DNA of 64,000 nt from Fictibacillus macauensis ZFHKF-1 (GTDB taxonomy: Bacteria; Bacillota; Bacilli; Bacillales; Fictibacillaceae), in NCBI RefSeq assembly GCF_000269865.1, contig NZ_AKKV01000025.1:62001-126000 (forward strand). Reading direction: 5' to 3'. This document shows, piece after piece, positions 42,086 to 52,112 of this stretch. A program made the translations under genes and the position numbers. How positions within the stretch are numbered: position 1 is the first letter of the stretch; every line of letters starts with the position of its first letter. The notes below the pieces were generated by a model, which searched no databases, was not told the origin of the DNA, and saw only the letters and a list, made by a program, of their open reading frames with translations.

Positions 42086-42122
42086 ACGAAACAGAGGAAG
42101 GTTTGTTTCCCAATCTTTCCTT

Positions 42123-42317
42123 TTACGTAGAGCGATATAAAATAAGCGCCGAATAACAATAAATCGTCGGTTCATCATCGCGCCTTAAACTATCACTTAC
42201 CGCCACGCGATATTGCACATCTCGAATGCGCGATTCTGGCACACTCTCCAAAAATGCATTCACCGCTTCTTCTAAATCAGCTTCATGCTCTTCATCAAAA
42301 ATCTTCACCTTCAACAT
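42123..42317 (-). CDS. cse60: Sporulation protein Cse60
   Basis: 64-aa protein beginning MLKVKIFDEEHEADLEEAVN and ending in YCYSALILY, which fits the Cse60 family (small sporulation protein of the sigma-E mother-cell programme in Bacillus; function unknown). The frame is open 87 bp further upstream, but AAAGGGGTGGGG fits only the ATG at 42317. No clear sigma-E promoter was found upstream. It sits at the edge of the repeat region. Confidence 0.75.
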   Translation of the reverse strand: MLKVKIFDEEHEADLEEAVNAFLESVPESRIRDVQYRVAVSDSLRRDDEPTIYCYSALILYRST

Positions 42318-42404
42318 CGCCCCACCCCTTTCATGAGTAACTATTTTCCACACATTAGTTAAAAATCCCTTGAAACTTCTATAAGAAAAAAACTGTTTTC
42401 CCAT

Positions 42405-42603
42405 TGAGGTGATTTCTTAAAGCTAAAGGACCTCTACTCCACGGTTACTACAAGTGCAGGAACTCGCGAAAAATATATTTGCATATGGTGGTGGCTAGCT
42501 TGACCTTGTCGTGTAACAAAGAACTACAAAAAATTCGCTCTCGAAAAAAACGGCCATGCCTATGGTGAAAAGACTGTATTTCCTATTCCTATAAAGCCAT
42601 CAC
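42405..42603. other. 199-bp gap without recognisable content
   Basis: No frame with a ribosome site, no strong hairpin and no repeat copy. Short open stretches exist but resemble nothing I know; it could be decayed coding sequence. Confidence 0.4.
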
Positions 42604-43212
42604 TCACTTAACCTCACAACACTTTAATAAACCTGGAATTAGCTCTGGTTTTTGGTTGTACCTAAAAGCAAAAACATCTTGAATTGTTAGAATAGCATAC
42701 CAAGAATTTTCAATTTGCTTAGTAAAAATCTCCCTATCATAAATCAAATCAATTTTAAGTCTTTTATCAACTTTTATTGATTTCGATAATTCCTTATAAA
42801 CCGTATTCATTCCATCTGCATCAAATATACCCTCAATGGCTATCCTTCCATAAATTCCATTCCACCAAGCTAAAAAGGACGTAACACTTTCTGAATATCC
42901 GAAAACACCTTTTTCATTGTCTTCAAATAATCGTTGGAATAAAGCTTTGTCCGAATCCAATATTCCATAATGGTCATACTGATCATTACAAAAGTTATGA
43001 TGTACCACTACTTCCCAAACTTCTTGAAAAATTTGTTCAAATCCATCATCTAAAATTCCCCATTTTGAACGATCTAAGTACGGAAATAAAGGATTTTCAT
43101 CTTCACTTCTGCTGTTCAACACTATGTTTTGCATATAGATTAAATAATTTAACGAGAAAGGTGCATTGACTCCTATTTCAAAACTACTGTGTACTCTATC
43201 TTGATTTTTCAT
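42604..43212 (-). CDS. Orphan AT-rich protein of unknown function
   Basis: 202 aa, acidic and aromatic-rich (EIFTKQIENSWYAILTIQDVFAF, FLAWWNGIYGRIAIEGIF), with no signal peptide or membrane helix. The site GGAGGCG precedes ATG, so it is probably translated. The base composition is visibly more AT-rich than the neighbours and it lies beside the repeat array, which suggests acquisition by transfer. The size and Trp/Asp-rich style are reminiscent of toxin-immunity proteins, but no family is recognised and no toxin gene is adjacent. Confidence 0.7.
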   Translation of the reverse strand: MKNQDRVHSSFEIGVNAPFSLNYLIYMQNIVLNSRSEDENPLFPYLDRSKWGILDDGFEQIFQEVWEVVVHHNFCNDQYDHYGILDSDKALFQRLFEDNEKGVFGYSESVTSFLAWWNGIYGRIAIEGIFDADGMNTVYKELSKSIKVDKRLKIDLIYDREIFTKQIENSWYAILTIQDVFAFRYNQKPELIPGLLKCCEVK

Positions 43213-43323
43213 TTAAACACGCCTCCAACAATTATTTTGTTGCACTGCTTCACTCACAATCAGAATACACATCTCTTTATACAATACCATAAAAGTAAAA
43301 ATATACCATATTTTAAAAAGCAT

Positions 43324-43365
43324 ATAAAAAAAGAGACGCAGTCAATCGACCACATCTCTTCTCCA
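43324..43365 (-). terminator. Weak terminator after the rhodanese gene
   Basis: AGAGATG / CGTCTCT (imperfect) with T7 on the minus-strand exit side. Confidence 0.5.
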
Positions 43366-43366
43366 T

Positions 43367-43666
43367 TTATTCCGCTTCGTTATAGGCTAGCATTCCGCCT
43401 GTCATGTTTTTTACCGTATAACCGTGATCGAGAAGGAAGTACGCAACATTTTCACTGCGTTTTCCTGAGCGACACACGATAATGTGTTCTTTGTCCGCAT
43501 CAATTTCTGACAAACGGCTTGGTACATCCATCATTTTAATATGAACCGCTTCTTCAATCATGCCTTCCGCTACTTCTTCATCTTCACGAACGTCAATTAA
43601 AGAAAGTTCTTCTCCCTTTTTTAAACGTTCCTTTACTTCTTGTGCTGTAATTGTTCCTAATTCCAT
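43367..43666 (-). CDS. ytwF: Single-domain rhodanese YtwF
   Basis: 99-aa sulfurtransferase domain. Active-site loop IIVCRSGKRSENVA (Cys about 66), preceded by LSLIDVREDEEVAEGMI and followed by MTGGMLAYNE, the usual single-domain rhodanese layout. Sulfur acceptor unknown. Located downstream of leuS by 25 bp, so read-through from leuS is possible. Confidence 0.9.
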   Translation of the reverse strand: MELGTITAQEVKERLKKGEELSLIDVREDEEVAEGMIEEAVHIKMMDVPSRLSEIDADKEHIIVCRSGKRSENVAYFLLDHGYTVKNMTGGMLAYNEAE

Positions 43667-43691
43667 CGTTAAACAGCCTCGCTTTCTTTTT

Positions 43692-46109
43692 TTAGTTAGC
43701 TACGATATTAACAAGCTTACCAGGAATGGCAATGACTTTACGGACCGTCTTGCCTTCAATGCTTGCTTGAACAGCTTCTTGCTCCATAGCGACTTGTTCC
43801 ATCGCCTCTTTCGTTACATCGCGGGCAACCGATAGCTTCGCCTTTACTTTACCGTTCACTTGAATGACAATCTCTACTTCGTTTTCAACAAGTTTTGCCT
43901 CATCCCATACTGGCCATGCTGCATAAGCAATCGTTTCACTGTGACCAAGCTTTTCCCATAATTCTTCGGTCATGTGAGGGGCAATTGGTGACAATAGCTT
44001 CACAAAGCCTTCCATTAGTTCTTTCGGCAAGACCTCTTGTTTGTTGGCTTCATTTACAAATACCATGAGTTGTGAAATACCTGTATTAAAGCGAAGACCT
44101 TCGTAATCCTCGGTTACTTTTTTCACCGTTTGATGATACACACGTTGGAATGAAGCCTCTCCAGCTGTTTCTTGGATGCGTGCATTGAGCTCACCGTTTT
44201 CTTGAATAAATAAGCGCCATACACGATCGAGGAAACGACGAGAGCCATCTAAACCATTTGTGCTCCAAGCAATCGATGCATCAAGCGGCCCCATAAACAT
44301 TTCATACATGCGAAGTGTATCTGCTCCATGAGAAGCGACGATTTCATCCGGATTCACGACGTTTCCTTTTGATTTACTCATCTTCTCATTGTTTTCACCA
44401 AGAATCATACCTTGGTTAAAGAGACGTTGGAACGGCTCTTTTGTCGGCACAACACCTAGATCAAACAACACTTTATGCCAAAAACGAGCATAAAGCAAGT
44501 GAAGTACTGCATGTTCTGCACCACCGATGTACATATCAACCGGCAACCAATGCTTCACTTTCTCTGGATCCGCTAGTTGTTCTGTGTTGTTCGGGTCGAT
44601 ATAGCGCAAGTAATACCAGCAGCTTCCTGCCCATTGTGGCATCGTATTCGTTTCACGACGTCCTTTCTTACCGGTGACAGGATCAACAACATTGACCCAG
44701 TCTGCAACATTCGCTAATGGAGACTCACCCGTTCCAGACGGTCTAATTTCCTCTACTTCAGGTAAACGAAGAGGTAGTTCTTCTTCTGCAATGTGTGTCA
44801 TTGTGCCATCTTCCCAAATAATAATTGGAATTGGCTCACCCCAATAACGCTGACGAGAGAATAACCAATCACGTAAGCGATACGTAATCTTCTTTTCTCC
44901 TTTTTTCTCGGCTTGCAGCCAGTTATTCATCTTTTCGATGGCTTCTTCTTTCATTAAACCATTTAAGAAATCAGAATTCACATGAGCTCCATCACCAGTG
45001 AATGCTGCTTCTTGTACATTGCCGCCAGCTACGACTTCTACAATTGGCAACTCAAAAGCTTGAGCAAACTCATGATCGCGCTCATCATGACCAGGCACCG
45101 CCATAATCGCTCCTGTTCCGTACGTTGCGAGCACATAATCTGCAATCCAAATCGGAACTTGTTGACCTGTTACTGGATGGATACCATATGCGCCTGTAAA
45201 CACACCTGTTTTTTCTTTCGCAAGCTCGGTGCGCTCTAGATCGGACTTTGTCGCTACAGCATTTTTGTACTGTTGAACGGCTTCGCGCTGCGCATCCGTC
45301 GTAATGTCGTCAACGTACGCATGCTCTGGTGCCAATACTAAGTAGGTTGCACCAAATAACGTATCAGGACGCGTTGTAAATACCGTTACTTGCTTGTCAT
45401 GACCGTCAATCGCAAAATGTACTTCTGCTCCTTCTGATCGGCCAATCCAGTTGCGTTGCATTTCTTTCAAGCTATCTGGCCAGTCTAGTTCGTCTAGATC
45501 TTCTAACAAGCGATCAGCATATGCCGTAATCTTAAGCATCCATTGTCTCATCGGTTTACGAACGACTGGATGTCCACCACGCTCACTCTTACCATCAATA
45601 ACTTCTTCATTCGCAAGAACTGTACCAAGCGCTTCGCACCAGTTTACAGGTACTTCATCTACATATGCGAGACCTTTTTTATACAATTGGATAAAAATCC
45701 ACTGTGTCCACTTGTAATAGTCTGGATCGGTTGTATTCACTTCACGATCCCAATCATAAGAAAAACCTAACTCTTGAATTTGACGACGAAACGTTTGAAT
45801 ATTTTTTTCAGTAAACTCAGCTGGATCATTCCCAGTATCAAGCGCATATTGCTCAGCTGGAAGGCCGAACGCATCCCAACCCATTGGATGAAGAACGTTA
45901 TAACCTTGCATTCGCTTCATACGCGAAAGAATATCGGTCGCAGTATAGCCTTCAGGATGGCCTACATGTAAGCCTGCTCCTGATGGGTAAGGAAACATAT
46001 CAAGCGCGTAAAATTTCTTTTTACCAAGCTCATCTTCTGTTTTAAAGGTTTTGTGTTCTTGCCAATAACGTTGCCACTTCGGCTCTAGCGTTCTGTGATT
46101 ATAATGCAT
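43692..46109 (-). CDS. leuS: Leucyl-tRNA synthetase
   Basis: Class Ia synthetase (805 aa) charging tRNA-Leu. HIGH-type motif [16 protein letters not shown] (about 41-56), CP1 editing domain with [19 protein letters not shown] and [24 protein letters not shown] near 575, and a C-terminal domain ending [18 protein letters not shown] frame extension of 60 bp upstream lies in the leader; AGGAGGAAG is placed for the ATG at 46109. Controlled by the Leu T-box. Confidence 0.97.
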   Translation of the reverse strand: MHYNHRTLEPKWQRYWQEHKTFKTEDELGKKKFYALDMFPYPSGAGLHVGHPEGYTATDILSRMKRMQGYNVLHPMGWDAFGLPAEQYALDTGNDPAEFTEKNIQTFRRQIQELGFSYDWDREVNTTDPDYYKWTQWIFIQLYKKGLAYVDEVPVNWCEALGTVLANEEVIDGKSERGGHPVVRKPMRQWMLKITAYADRLLEDLDELDWPDSLKEMQRNWIGRSEGAEVHFAIDGHDKQVTVFTTRPDTLFGATYLVLAPEHAYVDDITTDAQREAVQQYKNAVATKSDLERTELAKEKTGVFTGAYGIHPVTGQQVPIWIADYVLATYGTGAIMAVPGHDERDHEFAQAFELPIVEVVAGGNVQEAAFTGDGAHVNSDFLNGLMKEEAIEKMNNWLQAEKKGEKKITYRLRDWLFSRQRYWGEPIPIIIWEDGTMTHIAEEELPLRLPEVEEIRPSGTGESPLANVADWVNVVDPVTGKKGRRETNTMPQWAGSCWYYLRYIDPNNTEQLADPEKVKHWLPVDMYIGGAEHAVLHLLYARFWHKVLFDLGVVPTKEPFQRLFNQGMILGENNEKMSKSKGNVVNPDEIVASHGADTLRMYEMFMGPLDASIAWSTNGLDGSRRFLDRVWRLFIQENGELNARIQETAGEASFQRVYHQTVKKVTEDYEGLRFNTGISQLMVFVNEANKQEVLPKELMEGFVKLLSPIAPHMTEELWEKLGHSETIAYAAWPVWDEAKLVENEVEIVIQVNGKVKAKLSVARDVTKEAMEQVAMEQEAVQASIEGKTVRKVIAIPGKLVNIVAN

Positions 46110-46144
46110 CTTTTTCTTCCTCCTAATAGCCTTAACATCGCTGC

Positions 46145-46430
46145 CAAGACAAAATAAAAAACCTTCCATCCCTAAAATCGTTCTTTAGGGACGAAAGGTT
46201 ATGCTTCTACAACATACTTCCGCGGTACCACCCACATTAGCGCTACTAAGCGCTCGCTTATCAACCCTTAACGCGGGGAAACGGCAAAAGCTACAGTAAT
46301 TCTGTTCACTCATGCAGCTACAAGAGGTGAGTTCAAAAAGGATTCGGGTTGACTTGCACCGACCGTCAACTCTCTATTTTCGCCGTGGCCTTCTCTACTA
46401 TTCCTTGTCATCGCTGATTGGTTCTATTTA
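46145..46430 (-). ncRNA. T-box riboswitch of leuS (Leu)
   Basis: On the minus strand TGGGTGGTACCGCGG (complement of 46220-46234) is the T-box core, followed by the terminator CCTTTCGTCCCTAAA ... TTTAGGGATGGAAGG-T6 just before leuS. In stem I the triplet CUC in GAACUCAC (complement of 46329-46331) is a Leu specifier. Confidence 0.93.
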
Positions 46431-46436
46431 ATTTGT

Positions 46437-46465
46437 ATTGTATGAAGGTTTGCGGTGATTGTCAA
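46437..46465 (-). promoter_or_regulatory. Sigma-A promoter of leuS leader
   Basis: TTGACA, 17 bp, TACAAT on the minus strand directly before the T-box stem I. Confidence 0.85.
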
Positions 46466-46531
46466 GTATCGTTAGAAAAATAAGGCAAAACACTAATGCC
46501 TTCTACACTCTTACTATTACCAACAGCGTCT

Positions 46532-47200
46532 TTACGTAAACAACCCGCGCACAAATTGATTTATAACATTCATTACGCTCGGAATAATGTTCGATAAAAT
46601 GGGGTTTAGCGTATAATTTTTCAGGGGCGTTACGAGTAATACTAGAAATACTAATACACCTACATATTCATATTGAATCATACGTTTGCGAATATAATCT
46701 GGTGCTAAGTCTTCTAAGATGCGATAGCCATCTAATGGCGGTACAGGTAACAAGTTAAAGACGAATAACATGACATTCATATAAAACATCATCGACAGCA
46801 AGCGTTGGACAAATTCAGCGAGTGAATCGGGCATTTGCGCTAACAAGCCGGTAAAAGCAAGCACATATAAAAAAGCAATCGTAAGCGTTGCTAACAGTAG
46901 ATTACTAAGCGGACCTGCAATGGAAACAAAAATACTGTATAAATGCGGATGCTTAAATTGACGGCGATCCACTAATACAGGACGTGCCCAGCCAAACCCC
47001 GCAATTAATAAAAGAATCGTTCCAATTGGATCAAGGTGTCGCACTGGTGATAACGTTAAGCGCCCCATATTTTTCGGAGTCGAATCACCACACCAATGGG
47101 CAACAATGGCATGCGCAAATTCGTGAACGGTAAACGCTAGAATGAGAGCAATAATAACAAAAGGTAATTGATCTAAATTAAATGCAAAATAGTTATCCAT
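46532..47200 (-). CDS. M50 site-2-protease family membrane protein
   Basis: 222-aa integral membrane zinc protease of the YwhC/M50B type. Helix with TVHEFAHAIVAHWCGD (HExxH active site, about 25-40) and a later NLLPVPPLDGYRIL that carries the third-ligand DG motif. About six hydrophobic segments. The substrate of this subfamily is unknown. 13 bp after the MFS stop, so probably a two-gene unit with it. Confidence 0.9.
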   Translation of the reverse strand: MDNYFAFNLDQLPFVIIALILAFTVHEFAHAIVAHWCGDSTPKNMGRLTLSPVRHLDPIGTILLLIAGFGWARPVLVDRRQFKHPHLYSIFVSIAGPLSNLLLATLTIAFLYVLAFTGLLAQMPDSLAEFVQRLLSMMFYMNVMLFVFNLLPVPPLDGYRILEDLAPDYIRKRMIQYEYVGVLVFLVLLVTPLKNYTLNPILSNIIPSVMNVINQFVRGLFT

Positions 47201-47213
47201 GAAATCCCCTATC

Positions 47214-48407
47214 TCAACCCGTTTTTTTCATATAATTAGCTTTCGTTGGCAACACACGATCATAGAGTAGCGTCAGCACAATGCTGATCACAAACAAGCC
47301 TATTAGTACAATAAAAACAATATTCATTCCCCAAATGTCAGCAATCATGCCTCCAAATAGCGGACCAATCATTCTTCCAGCTGTGGCTGTACTATTTACC
47401 ACACCTTGATAAAAGCCAGTTTTCCCTTTTGGTGCCAGATCATTTGCAATGGAAGGCACAGCCGGCCAAACGAACATTTCTCCAAGCGTTAAAATAATCA
47501 TCGCTGCTAGGAAACCCGGAAACTCATGAACATAGCCTGCTAACCAAAAAGAGATCATAAAAATAACATAACCTGTTAAAATTTGTTTTTTTACCGACGT
47601 AATCCACTTTTTTACGATAAAAGCTAATACTGGTTGCAAGAGGACAATTAACGCTCCATTTACCGTCCATAACAGACTATATAACCGTTTAGAAACGCCT
47701 GCTTCTTGTGTATAAACGGCAATTGTTGATTGCCACTGCACATAGCTCATCCAAGCAAGCAAATAGCCGCCACATAAAATGAGCAGCGCGATAAACACCG
47801 TATTCTTTTTCATTTTCTTTGAAACTTCCGTCGCGCGTTGAGCGCTCACACTATCATTTTTCATCGCAAAACTGCGAAATCCAAAGATTGCCAATAGAAG
47901 AAACACCCCGGATAAAATCGCATTGCCAATAAAGGACCATTGAAAAGAATAAGAAGCGGCAAATCCTCCCCCGGCAGCTCCTAACGCAACGCCGACGTTT
48001 TGAGCGACATAAATGCTATTAAATGCTTTGCGTCCTCCTTCTTTCCAAAGTGTTCCCGCTAAAGCGTACATAGCTGGAAACGTTACACCACTTCCAAATC
48101 CAATAATGGCTAATAGTACACTATAGATCGTAAAGTCATGATAGAGGACGAGCAAGAGCAGACACGCTAAATTAATCGAGGCTCCAGCCACAATCGTCTT
48201 ATATCCTCCAAATTTATCAAAAAGAGAGCCACCTACTAGATTACCAAGCACGCCTGCTCCAGAATTAAATAGCAGAACGATGCCGGCAACCGTCATCGAC
48301 TTTCCTAAATATTCATGAATGTAGATCGTATTGATTGGCCATAAAAAAGACGTACCTGTTACGTTAAGCGCCATAGCTATAACAAGTATCCATAATGATT
48401 TTGGCAC
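47214..48407 (-). CDS. yttB: MFS transporter (YttB-like)
   Basis: 397-aa protein with 12 hydrophobic segments and GGSLFDKFGGYKT as the loop 2-3 signature of drug/proton antiporters. Substrate unknown. The frame begins at an ATG at 48461, but GGAGGAG is 8 bp before the GTG at 48407; that start gives the length of B. subtilis YttB, to which the context also points. Confidence 0.75.
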   Translation of the reverse strand: MPKSLWILVIAMALNVTGTSFLWPINTIYIHEYLGKSMTVAGIVLLFNSGAGVLGNLVGGSLFDKFGGYKTIVAGASINLACLLLLVLYHDFTIYSVLLAIIGFGSGVTFPAMYALAGTLWKEGGRKAFNSIYVAQNVGVALGAAGGGFAASYSFQWSFIGNAILSGVFLLLAIFGFRSFAMKNDSVSAQRATEVSKKMKKNTVFIALLILCGGYLLAWMSYVQWQSTIAVYTQEAGVSKRLYSLLWTVNGALIVLLQPVLAFIVKKWITSVKKQILTGYVIFMISFWLAGYVHEFPGFLAAMIILTLGEMFVWPAVPSIANDLAPKGKTGFYQGVVNSTATAGRMIGPLFGGMIADIWGMNIVFIVLIGLFVISIVLTLLYDRVLPTKANYMKKTG

Positions 48408-48542
48408 AGAAATCTCCTCCATTCCCTTCTGTATTGTATTTCTTTTCAGTAAGCACCGCAATGCTAAAACATGCTAAAATGGCTTGAGGCTTCTTTTTCA
48501 AAGCCGCTGCAATTGGTTTTTTAGCATAAAGGAGAATAAATC

Positions 48543-49493
48543 ATGCGACAAACACCACCACTTCATTTTGGTGATAAACGGTACTATACATGGAATACCC
48601 ATTTGAAAGCTCATTTTCAGGAAAAAATCATAAAAATCCCGCTAGATGGCGGTTTTGATTGCCCTAATCGAGATGGAAAAGTAGCCTTTGGCGGCTGTAC
48701 ATTTTGTTCACAACGCGGCTCTGGAGACTTTGCCGGCAGCCGAGCAGAAGATGTGATGACACAATTTCATACCGTCAAAGAACGTATGACAAAGAAATGG
48801 AAAAAAGGAAAATACATCGCCTATTTCCAAGCTTTTTCAAACACGTATGCACCGGTTGAAACGTTAAAAGCTATGTACGAGACGGTTCTTCAAGAGCAAG
48901 ATGTCGTTGGGTTAGCGATTGCTACGCGCCCTGACTGTTTGCCTCCAGATGTCGTTGCGTATTTAGCTGAATTAAATAAAAAAACATACCTGTGGGTAGA
49001 GCTAGGCTTACAAACCGTTCACGAACAAACAGCTACGCTCATTAATCGCGCTCATTCATTTGACGTATATGTTGAAGGTGTTCAAAAGCTTCGCAAGCAT
49101 AATATCGCCGTCTGCAGCCACATTATTAATGGCTTGCCGCAAGAAACACCAGAAATGATGCTCGAAACCGCTAAAGCAGTAGCAAACTTAGACGTTCAAG
49201 GAATTAAGATTCACTTGCTACACCTTCTCAAGAAAACGCCAATGGTGAAACAATATGAACAAGGCTTACTCGATTTTCTTGATTTTGAAACGTATATTCA
49301 AATCGTATGCGATCAATTAGAAGTGTTACCTCCTCACATGATGATTCATCGTCTAACTGGTGACGGACCCGCGGATCTCTTAATCGGTCCAATGTGGAGC
49401 ACAAATAAATGGAATGTATTAAACAGCATTGACCGCGAATTAGAGCGACGCCAAAGCTATCAAGGGAAGCATTATCAAGGAAAGGAATTATAG
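48543..49493 (+). CDS. mnmL: Radical SAM protein MnmL (YtqA)
   Basis: 316-aa radical SAM enzyme. The cluster cysteines lie in CPNRDGKVAFGGCTFC (CX11CX2C, near residue 36-51); YFQAFSNTYAPVETLK and VELGLQTVHEQTATLINRAH are family blocks of the YtqA/YhcC group. Recent work on B. subtilis assigns YtqA to wobble-uridine tRNA modification (MnmL), converting cmnm5-type to nm5-type uridine together with MnmM. The 3-bp gap to the next gene supports joint function. Confidence 0.85.
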   Translation: MRQTPPLHFGDKRYYTWNTHLKAHFQEKIIKIPLDGGFDCPNRDGKVAFGGCTFCSQRGSGDFAGSRAEDVMTQFHTVKERMTKKWKKGKYIAYFQAFSNTYAPVETLKAMYETVLQEQDVVGLAIATRPDCLPPDVVAYLAELNKKTYLWVELGLQTVHEQTATLINRAHSFDVYVEGVQKLRKHNIAVCSHIINGLPQETPEMMLETAKAVANLDVQGIKIHLLHLLKKTPMVKQYEQGLLDFLDFETYIQIVCDQLEVLPPHMMIHRLTGDGPADLLIGPMWSTNKWNVLNSIDRELERRQSYQGKHYQGKEL

Positions 49494-49496
49494 ATT

Positions 49497-50072
49497 ATGA
49501 ACGTTCAAGGAATTTTACCGTTTACGCGAACATTGCTGCAATCCGTCTGTCACGAAGGAGAGATCGCGGTAGACGGCACATGCGGCAATGGTCATGATAC
49601 GCTTTTTCTAGCCAACCTTGTCGGTGAAACAGGACACGTCTATGGCTTTGATGTTCAGGAGCAAGCCATTGCTGTCACGACCGAGCGCCTAGAAGCCGCT
49701 TCCCTTCTCAAGCGGGTTACACTCTTTCAACAAGGTCATCATCAACTAGAACACCTTCTGCCTGCTGATGCTAAAGGGCGCGTTGCCTGCGCTGTTTTTA
49801 ACCTTGGCTACTTACCTGGTAGCGATAAAGCAATCGTAACGAAAGGTGAAACGACGATCCTAGCGGTAAAACAGCTACTAACTTATCTAAAAGAAGGTGG
49901 CATCATCGTCTTAGTCATATATCATGGTCATGAAGGCGGACGTGAAGAAAAAGAAGCCGTCTTACAGTTTGCACGCAATCTTCCGCAAAAGGAAGCGCAC
50001 GTCTTGCAATACGGCTTTATTAATCAAAGCAATACCCCACCATTTATTGTGGCGATCGAAAAACGAGGATAA
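49497..50072 (+). CDS. mnmM: tRNA 5-aminomethyl-2-thiouridine methyltransferase MnmM (YtqB)
   Basis: 191-aa SAM-dependent methyltransferase. Motif I EIAVDGTCGNGHDTLFLA (about 22-39), acidic motif II GFDVQEQAI and the catalytic-face AVFNLGYLPGSDKAI. YtqB of B. subtilis has been identified as MnmM, which makes mnm5(s2)U34. Start ATG is 3 bp after the mnmL stop; GGAAAGGAA lies inside the mnmL end. Confidence 0.9.
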   Translation: MNVQGILPFTRTLLQSVCHEGEIAVDGTCGNGHDTLFLANLVGETGHVYGFDVQEQAIAVTTERLEAASLLKRVTLFQQGHHQLEHLLPADAKGRVACAVFNLGYLPGSDKAIVTKGETTILAVKQLLTYLKEGGIIVLVIYHGHEGGREEKEAVLQFARNLPQKEAHVLQYGFINQSNTPPFIVAIEKRG

Positions 50073-50085
50073 CGTCATTCACTAA

Positions 50086-50123
50086 AAAAAGGGTTCGCAT
50101 CACCAATGACGCGGACCCTTTTT
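50086..50123. terminator. Bidirectional terminator between mnmM and ytpB
   Basis: AAAGGGTTCGC / GCGGACCCTTT, with A and T runs. Confidence 0.85.
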
Positions 50124-50127
50124 ACGG

Positions 50128-51192
50128 TTACACAGACGGTTTAAACCGTTGCATGAGTTTACGATTCATATAAAAGAACAACGTAGTCGAACCACCGAAG
50201 CGGCGAATTTTTAGCGCAGCTCGATGAATTTCCGGTGTGCTTTTCACTTTTTCATCTGCCAAATAAATGCCTAGTAAACCACGATTGATTAACTTATGAA
50301 ACTTTGCATCCGGTAACGCATTAATACTTTGATCAGCCTGTCGCACAAAATGACGAAAGCGTTCAACCATGCGTGATGCATCTTCATAATACGTACAAAA
50401 ATTCAAATCCCCACCAAGGCGATCTTCCTCTTGGTCCACAAAGTAATCAAGCAAGATATGAAGACCTTGTACCCATGGAAAATAACCTTCCTTAACCGCT
50501 TGTACATGTTCTTTTGATAGCTCTTGTTGCGCTGCATACGATACTAAACAAAAAATACCAAGCGTCGAACCCGCACATGCTGAAAATTCATACCAGCTCA
50601 TCGGCGGCAAGCTAGACTTATGTTTCTCAAACCACGCTTCTAAGCGACCAATTCGCTCTTCAATGACGACGTGTTTATGAATTTGCAAGTCACAATAATA
50701 ACGAGCAAGCTCAATTAATTCTTCTGCAATGCACTCATAGTGTGGCAAACGTTGCAGCACCCGCTGACACGTTTCCACAAGCTGCCACAAATAACCACCA
50801 TCATCTTGATCTTCACGCAAACGATAATAATTTTGTCGCTTTGCTCCCGGTGTTAAGGCATGAAGCATCGCTTCATGTAACGCTTCAAAATCCAATGGAT
50901 CAAGCGATGTACTACGATCGCATAAGTTATCTAAATAATCGCTAATCGTTTGATACGCAACGATAAACTCAATTACTTCATTCCGTCTACTTCCAGCCAA
51001 GAGCGCTAATATACCGCCACCTTGACAATGAAATTCCTTCGTATCAATACTCATCAAAGCTTGTTTTCGCAATTCTTCATTTGGAATTTTTTCAGCGCGT
51101 TCACGCCATTGCTCCAAATAAAAGGCAACATCGGGCAGAACATGACGATAGATGCGGTACATTAAAGCCCAAGGTTGATTCGGTACACTCAT
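50128..51192 (-). CDS. ytpB: Tetraprenyl-beta-curcumene synthase
   Basis: DUF2600 terpene synthase (354 aa) that cyclises tetraprenyl diphosphate to tetraprenyl-beta-curcumene, a C35 sesquarterpene precursor in Bacillus. The segment TISDYLDNLCDR (near residue 85) is the Asp-rich metal/diphosphate site, and VDQEEDRLGGDLNF is a second acidic box. Standard length. Next to ytpA as in B. subtilis, 41 bp away. Confidence 0.92.
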   Translation of the reverse strand: MSVPNQPWALMYRIYRHVLPDVAFYLEQWRERAEKIPNEELRKQALMSIDTKEFHCQGGGILALLAGSRRNEVIEFIVAYQTISDYLDNLCDRSTSLDPLDFEALHEAMLHALTPGAKRQNYYRLREDQDDGGYLWQLVETCQRVLQRLPHYECIAEELIELARYYCDLQIHKHVVIEERIGRLEAWFEKHKSSLPPMSWYEFSACAGSTLGIFCLVSYAAQQELSKEHVQAVKEGYFPWVQGLHILLDYFVDQEEDRLGGDLNFCTYYEDASRMVERFRHFVRQADQSINALPDAKFHKLINRGLLGIYLADEKVKSTPEIHRAALKIRRFGGSTTLFFYMNRKLMQRFKPSV

Positions 51193-51233
51193 TCATTCCA
51201 CCCCTATAGTAATAGTAAAAACGTATCTGTATC

Positions 51234-52022
51234 CTACAATAAACGTTGAAAATAACAGAGCACATCGTTAAACACGTCTTCGCGCTCTGGTTCATTTAAC
51301 AATTCATGATACAAGCCGGGATACTCTTTATATAGTTTATCACTGTGTCCCACTTCCTTAAACCAATTATACACTGACGATTTTTCAACAATTTTATCAT
51401 CGCCCGCTTGCATGACGAAAAGTGGTATTTCTGGAAAATGAGCCGCGTGCGCATGTGCATTCGTCATCGCTTCTACAAGTTCACGATACCAACGAACGGA
51501 CACCGCCTCAACAAGCAAAGGATCTTGTTCATCTCGCGCCAAAACCATCTGATTGCGTGTTTTATTTTGCGGCTTAAGTCCGGCATGAAAGCGAACGGTA
51601 GGAAGGGTTACATTTAAGATGCGCGATAAGCGATCTAACCCTTTATTGATCGGATGATAAAGAGCAAGACATGGTGAGGACAACGCAACGGCTCTTATCG
51701 CATCGACGACCGGTGGTTCTTTCATAACGGTTGTAATAACGGCTAACCCACCCATACTATGTCCAAACAAAAATACTGGTAAAGAATACTCTTGCGCTTC
51801 TAGCACCCATTGTTTAATCGTATCTACGTATTGTGCAAAAGAGGAAATATGTCCTCTTCGTCCTGTCGTCCGTCCTTGACCCGGCAAATCACCCGTTACG
51901 ACATGAAAGCCATGGCTCTGCCATTGTTGTCTAACCCACTCATATCTTCCATGATGCTCTCCTGCACCATGCACGATGACAACCGTTCCAACAGGTTGTC
52001 CGACCGCTTTTTCTGTAATCAT
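51234..52022 (-). CDS. ytpA: Alpha/beta hydrolase, lysophospholipase-like YtpA
   Basis: 262-aa serine hydrolase. Nucleophile elbow FLFGHSMGGLAVI (Ser near 90), oxyanion VHGAGEHHGRYEWV, GDLPGQGRT, and late AGDDKIVE (Asp) and GLYHELLNE (His). B. subtilis YtpA is a phospholipase that yields the lysolipid bacilysocin. A frame runs 333 bp further upstream across ytoA but is spurious; AAGGAG sits 8-9 bp before ATG at 52022. Confidence 0.9.
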   Translation of the reverse strand: MITEKAVGQPVGTVVIVHGAGEHHGRYEWVRQQWQSHGFHVVTGDLPGQGRTTGRRGHISSFAQYVDTIKQWVLEAQEYSLPVFLFGHSMGGLAVITTVMKEPPVVDAIRAVALSSPCLALYHPINKGLDRLSRILNVTLPTVRFHAGLKPQNKTRNQMVLARDEQDPLLVEAVSVRWYRELVEAMTNAHAHAAHFPEIPLFVMQAGDDKIVEKSSVYNWFKEVGHSDKLYKEYPGLYHELLNEPEREDVFNDVLCYFQRLL

Positions 52023-52112
52023 AACGACCGCTCCTTCTCCATTTTTTAGCATGCTTTCGTATGGTATGATGACGGTATGAACGGAACTAACACTAGAATA
52101 GGAAGTGACTGT

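Noticed and set aside
41700-42090. CRISPR array
   Set aside because: Units abut without unique spacers of 30-40 bp and no cas genes are present.
41957-42178. 73-aa minus-strand frame over the decayed repeats
   Set aside because: No ribosome site, crosses the degenerate repeat and the cse60 3' end; composition is not gene-like.
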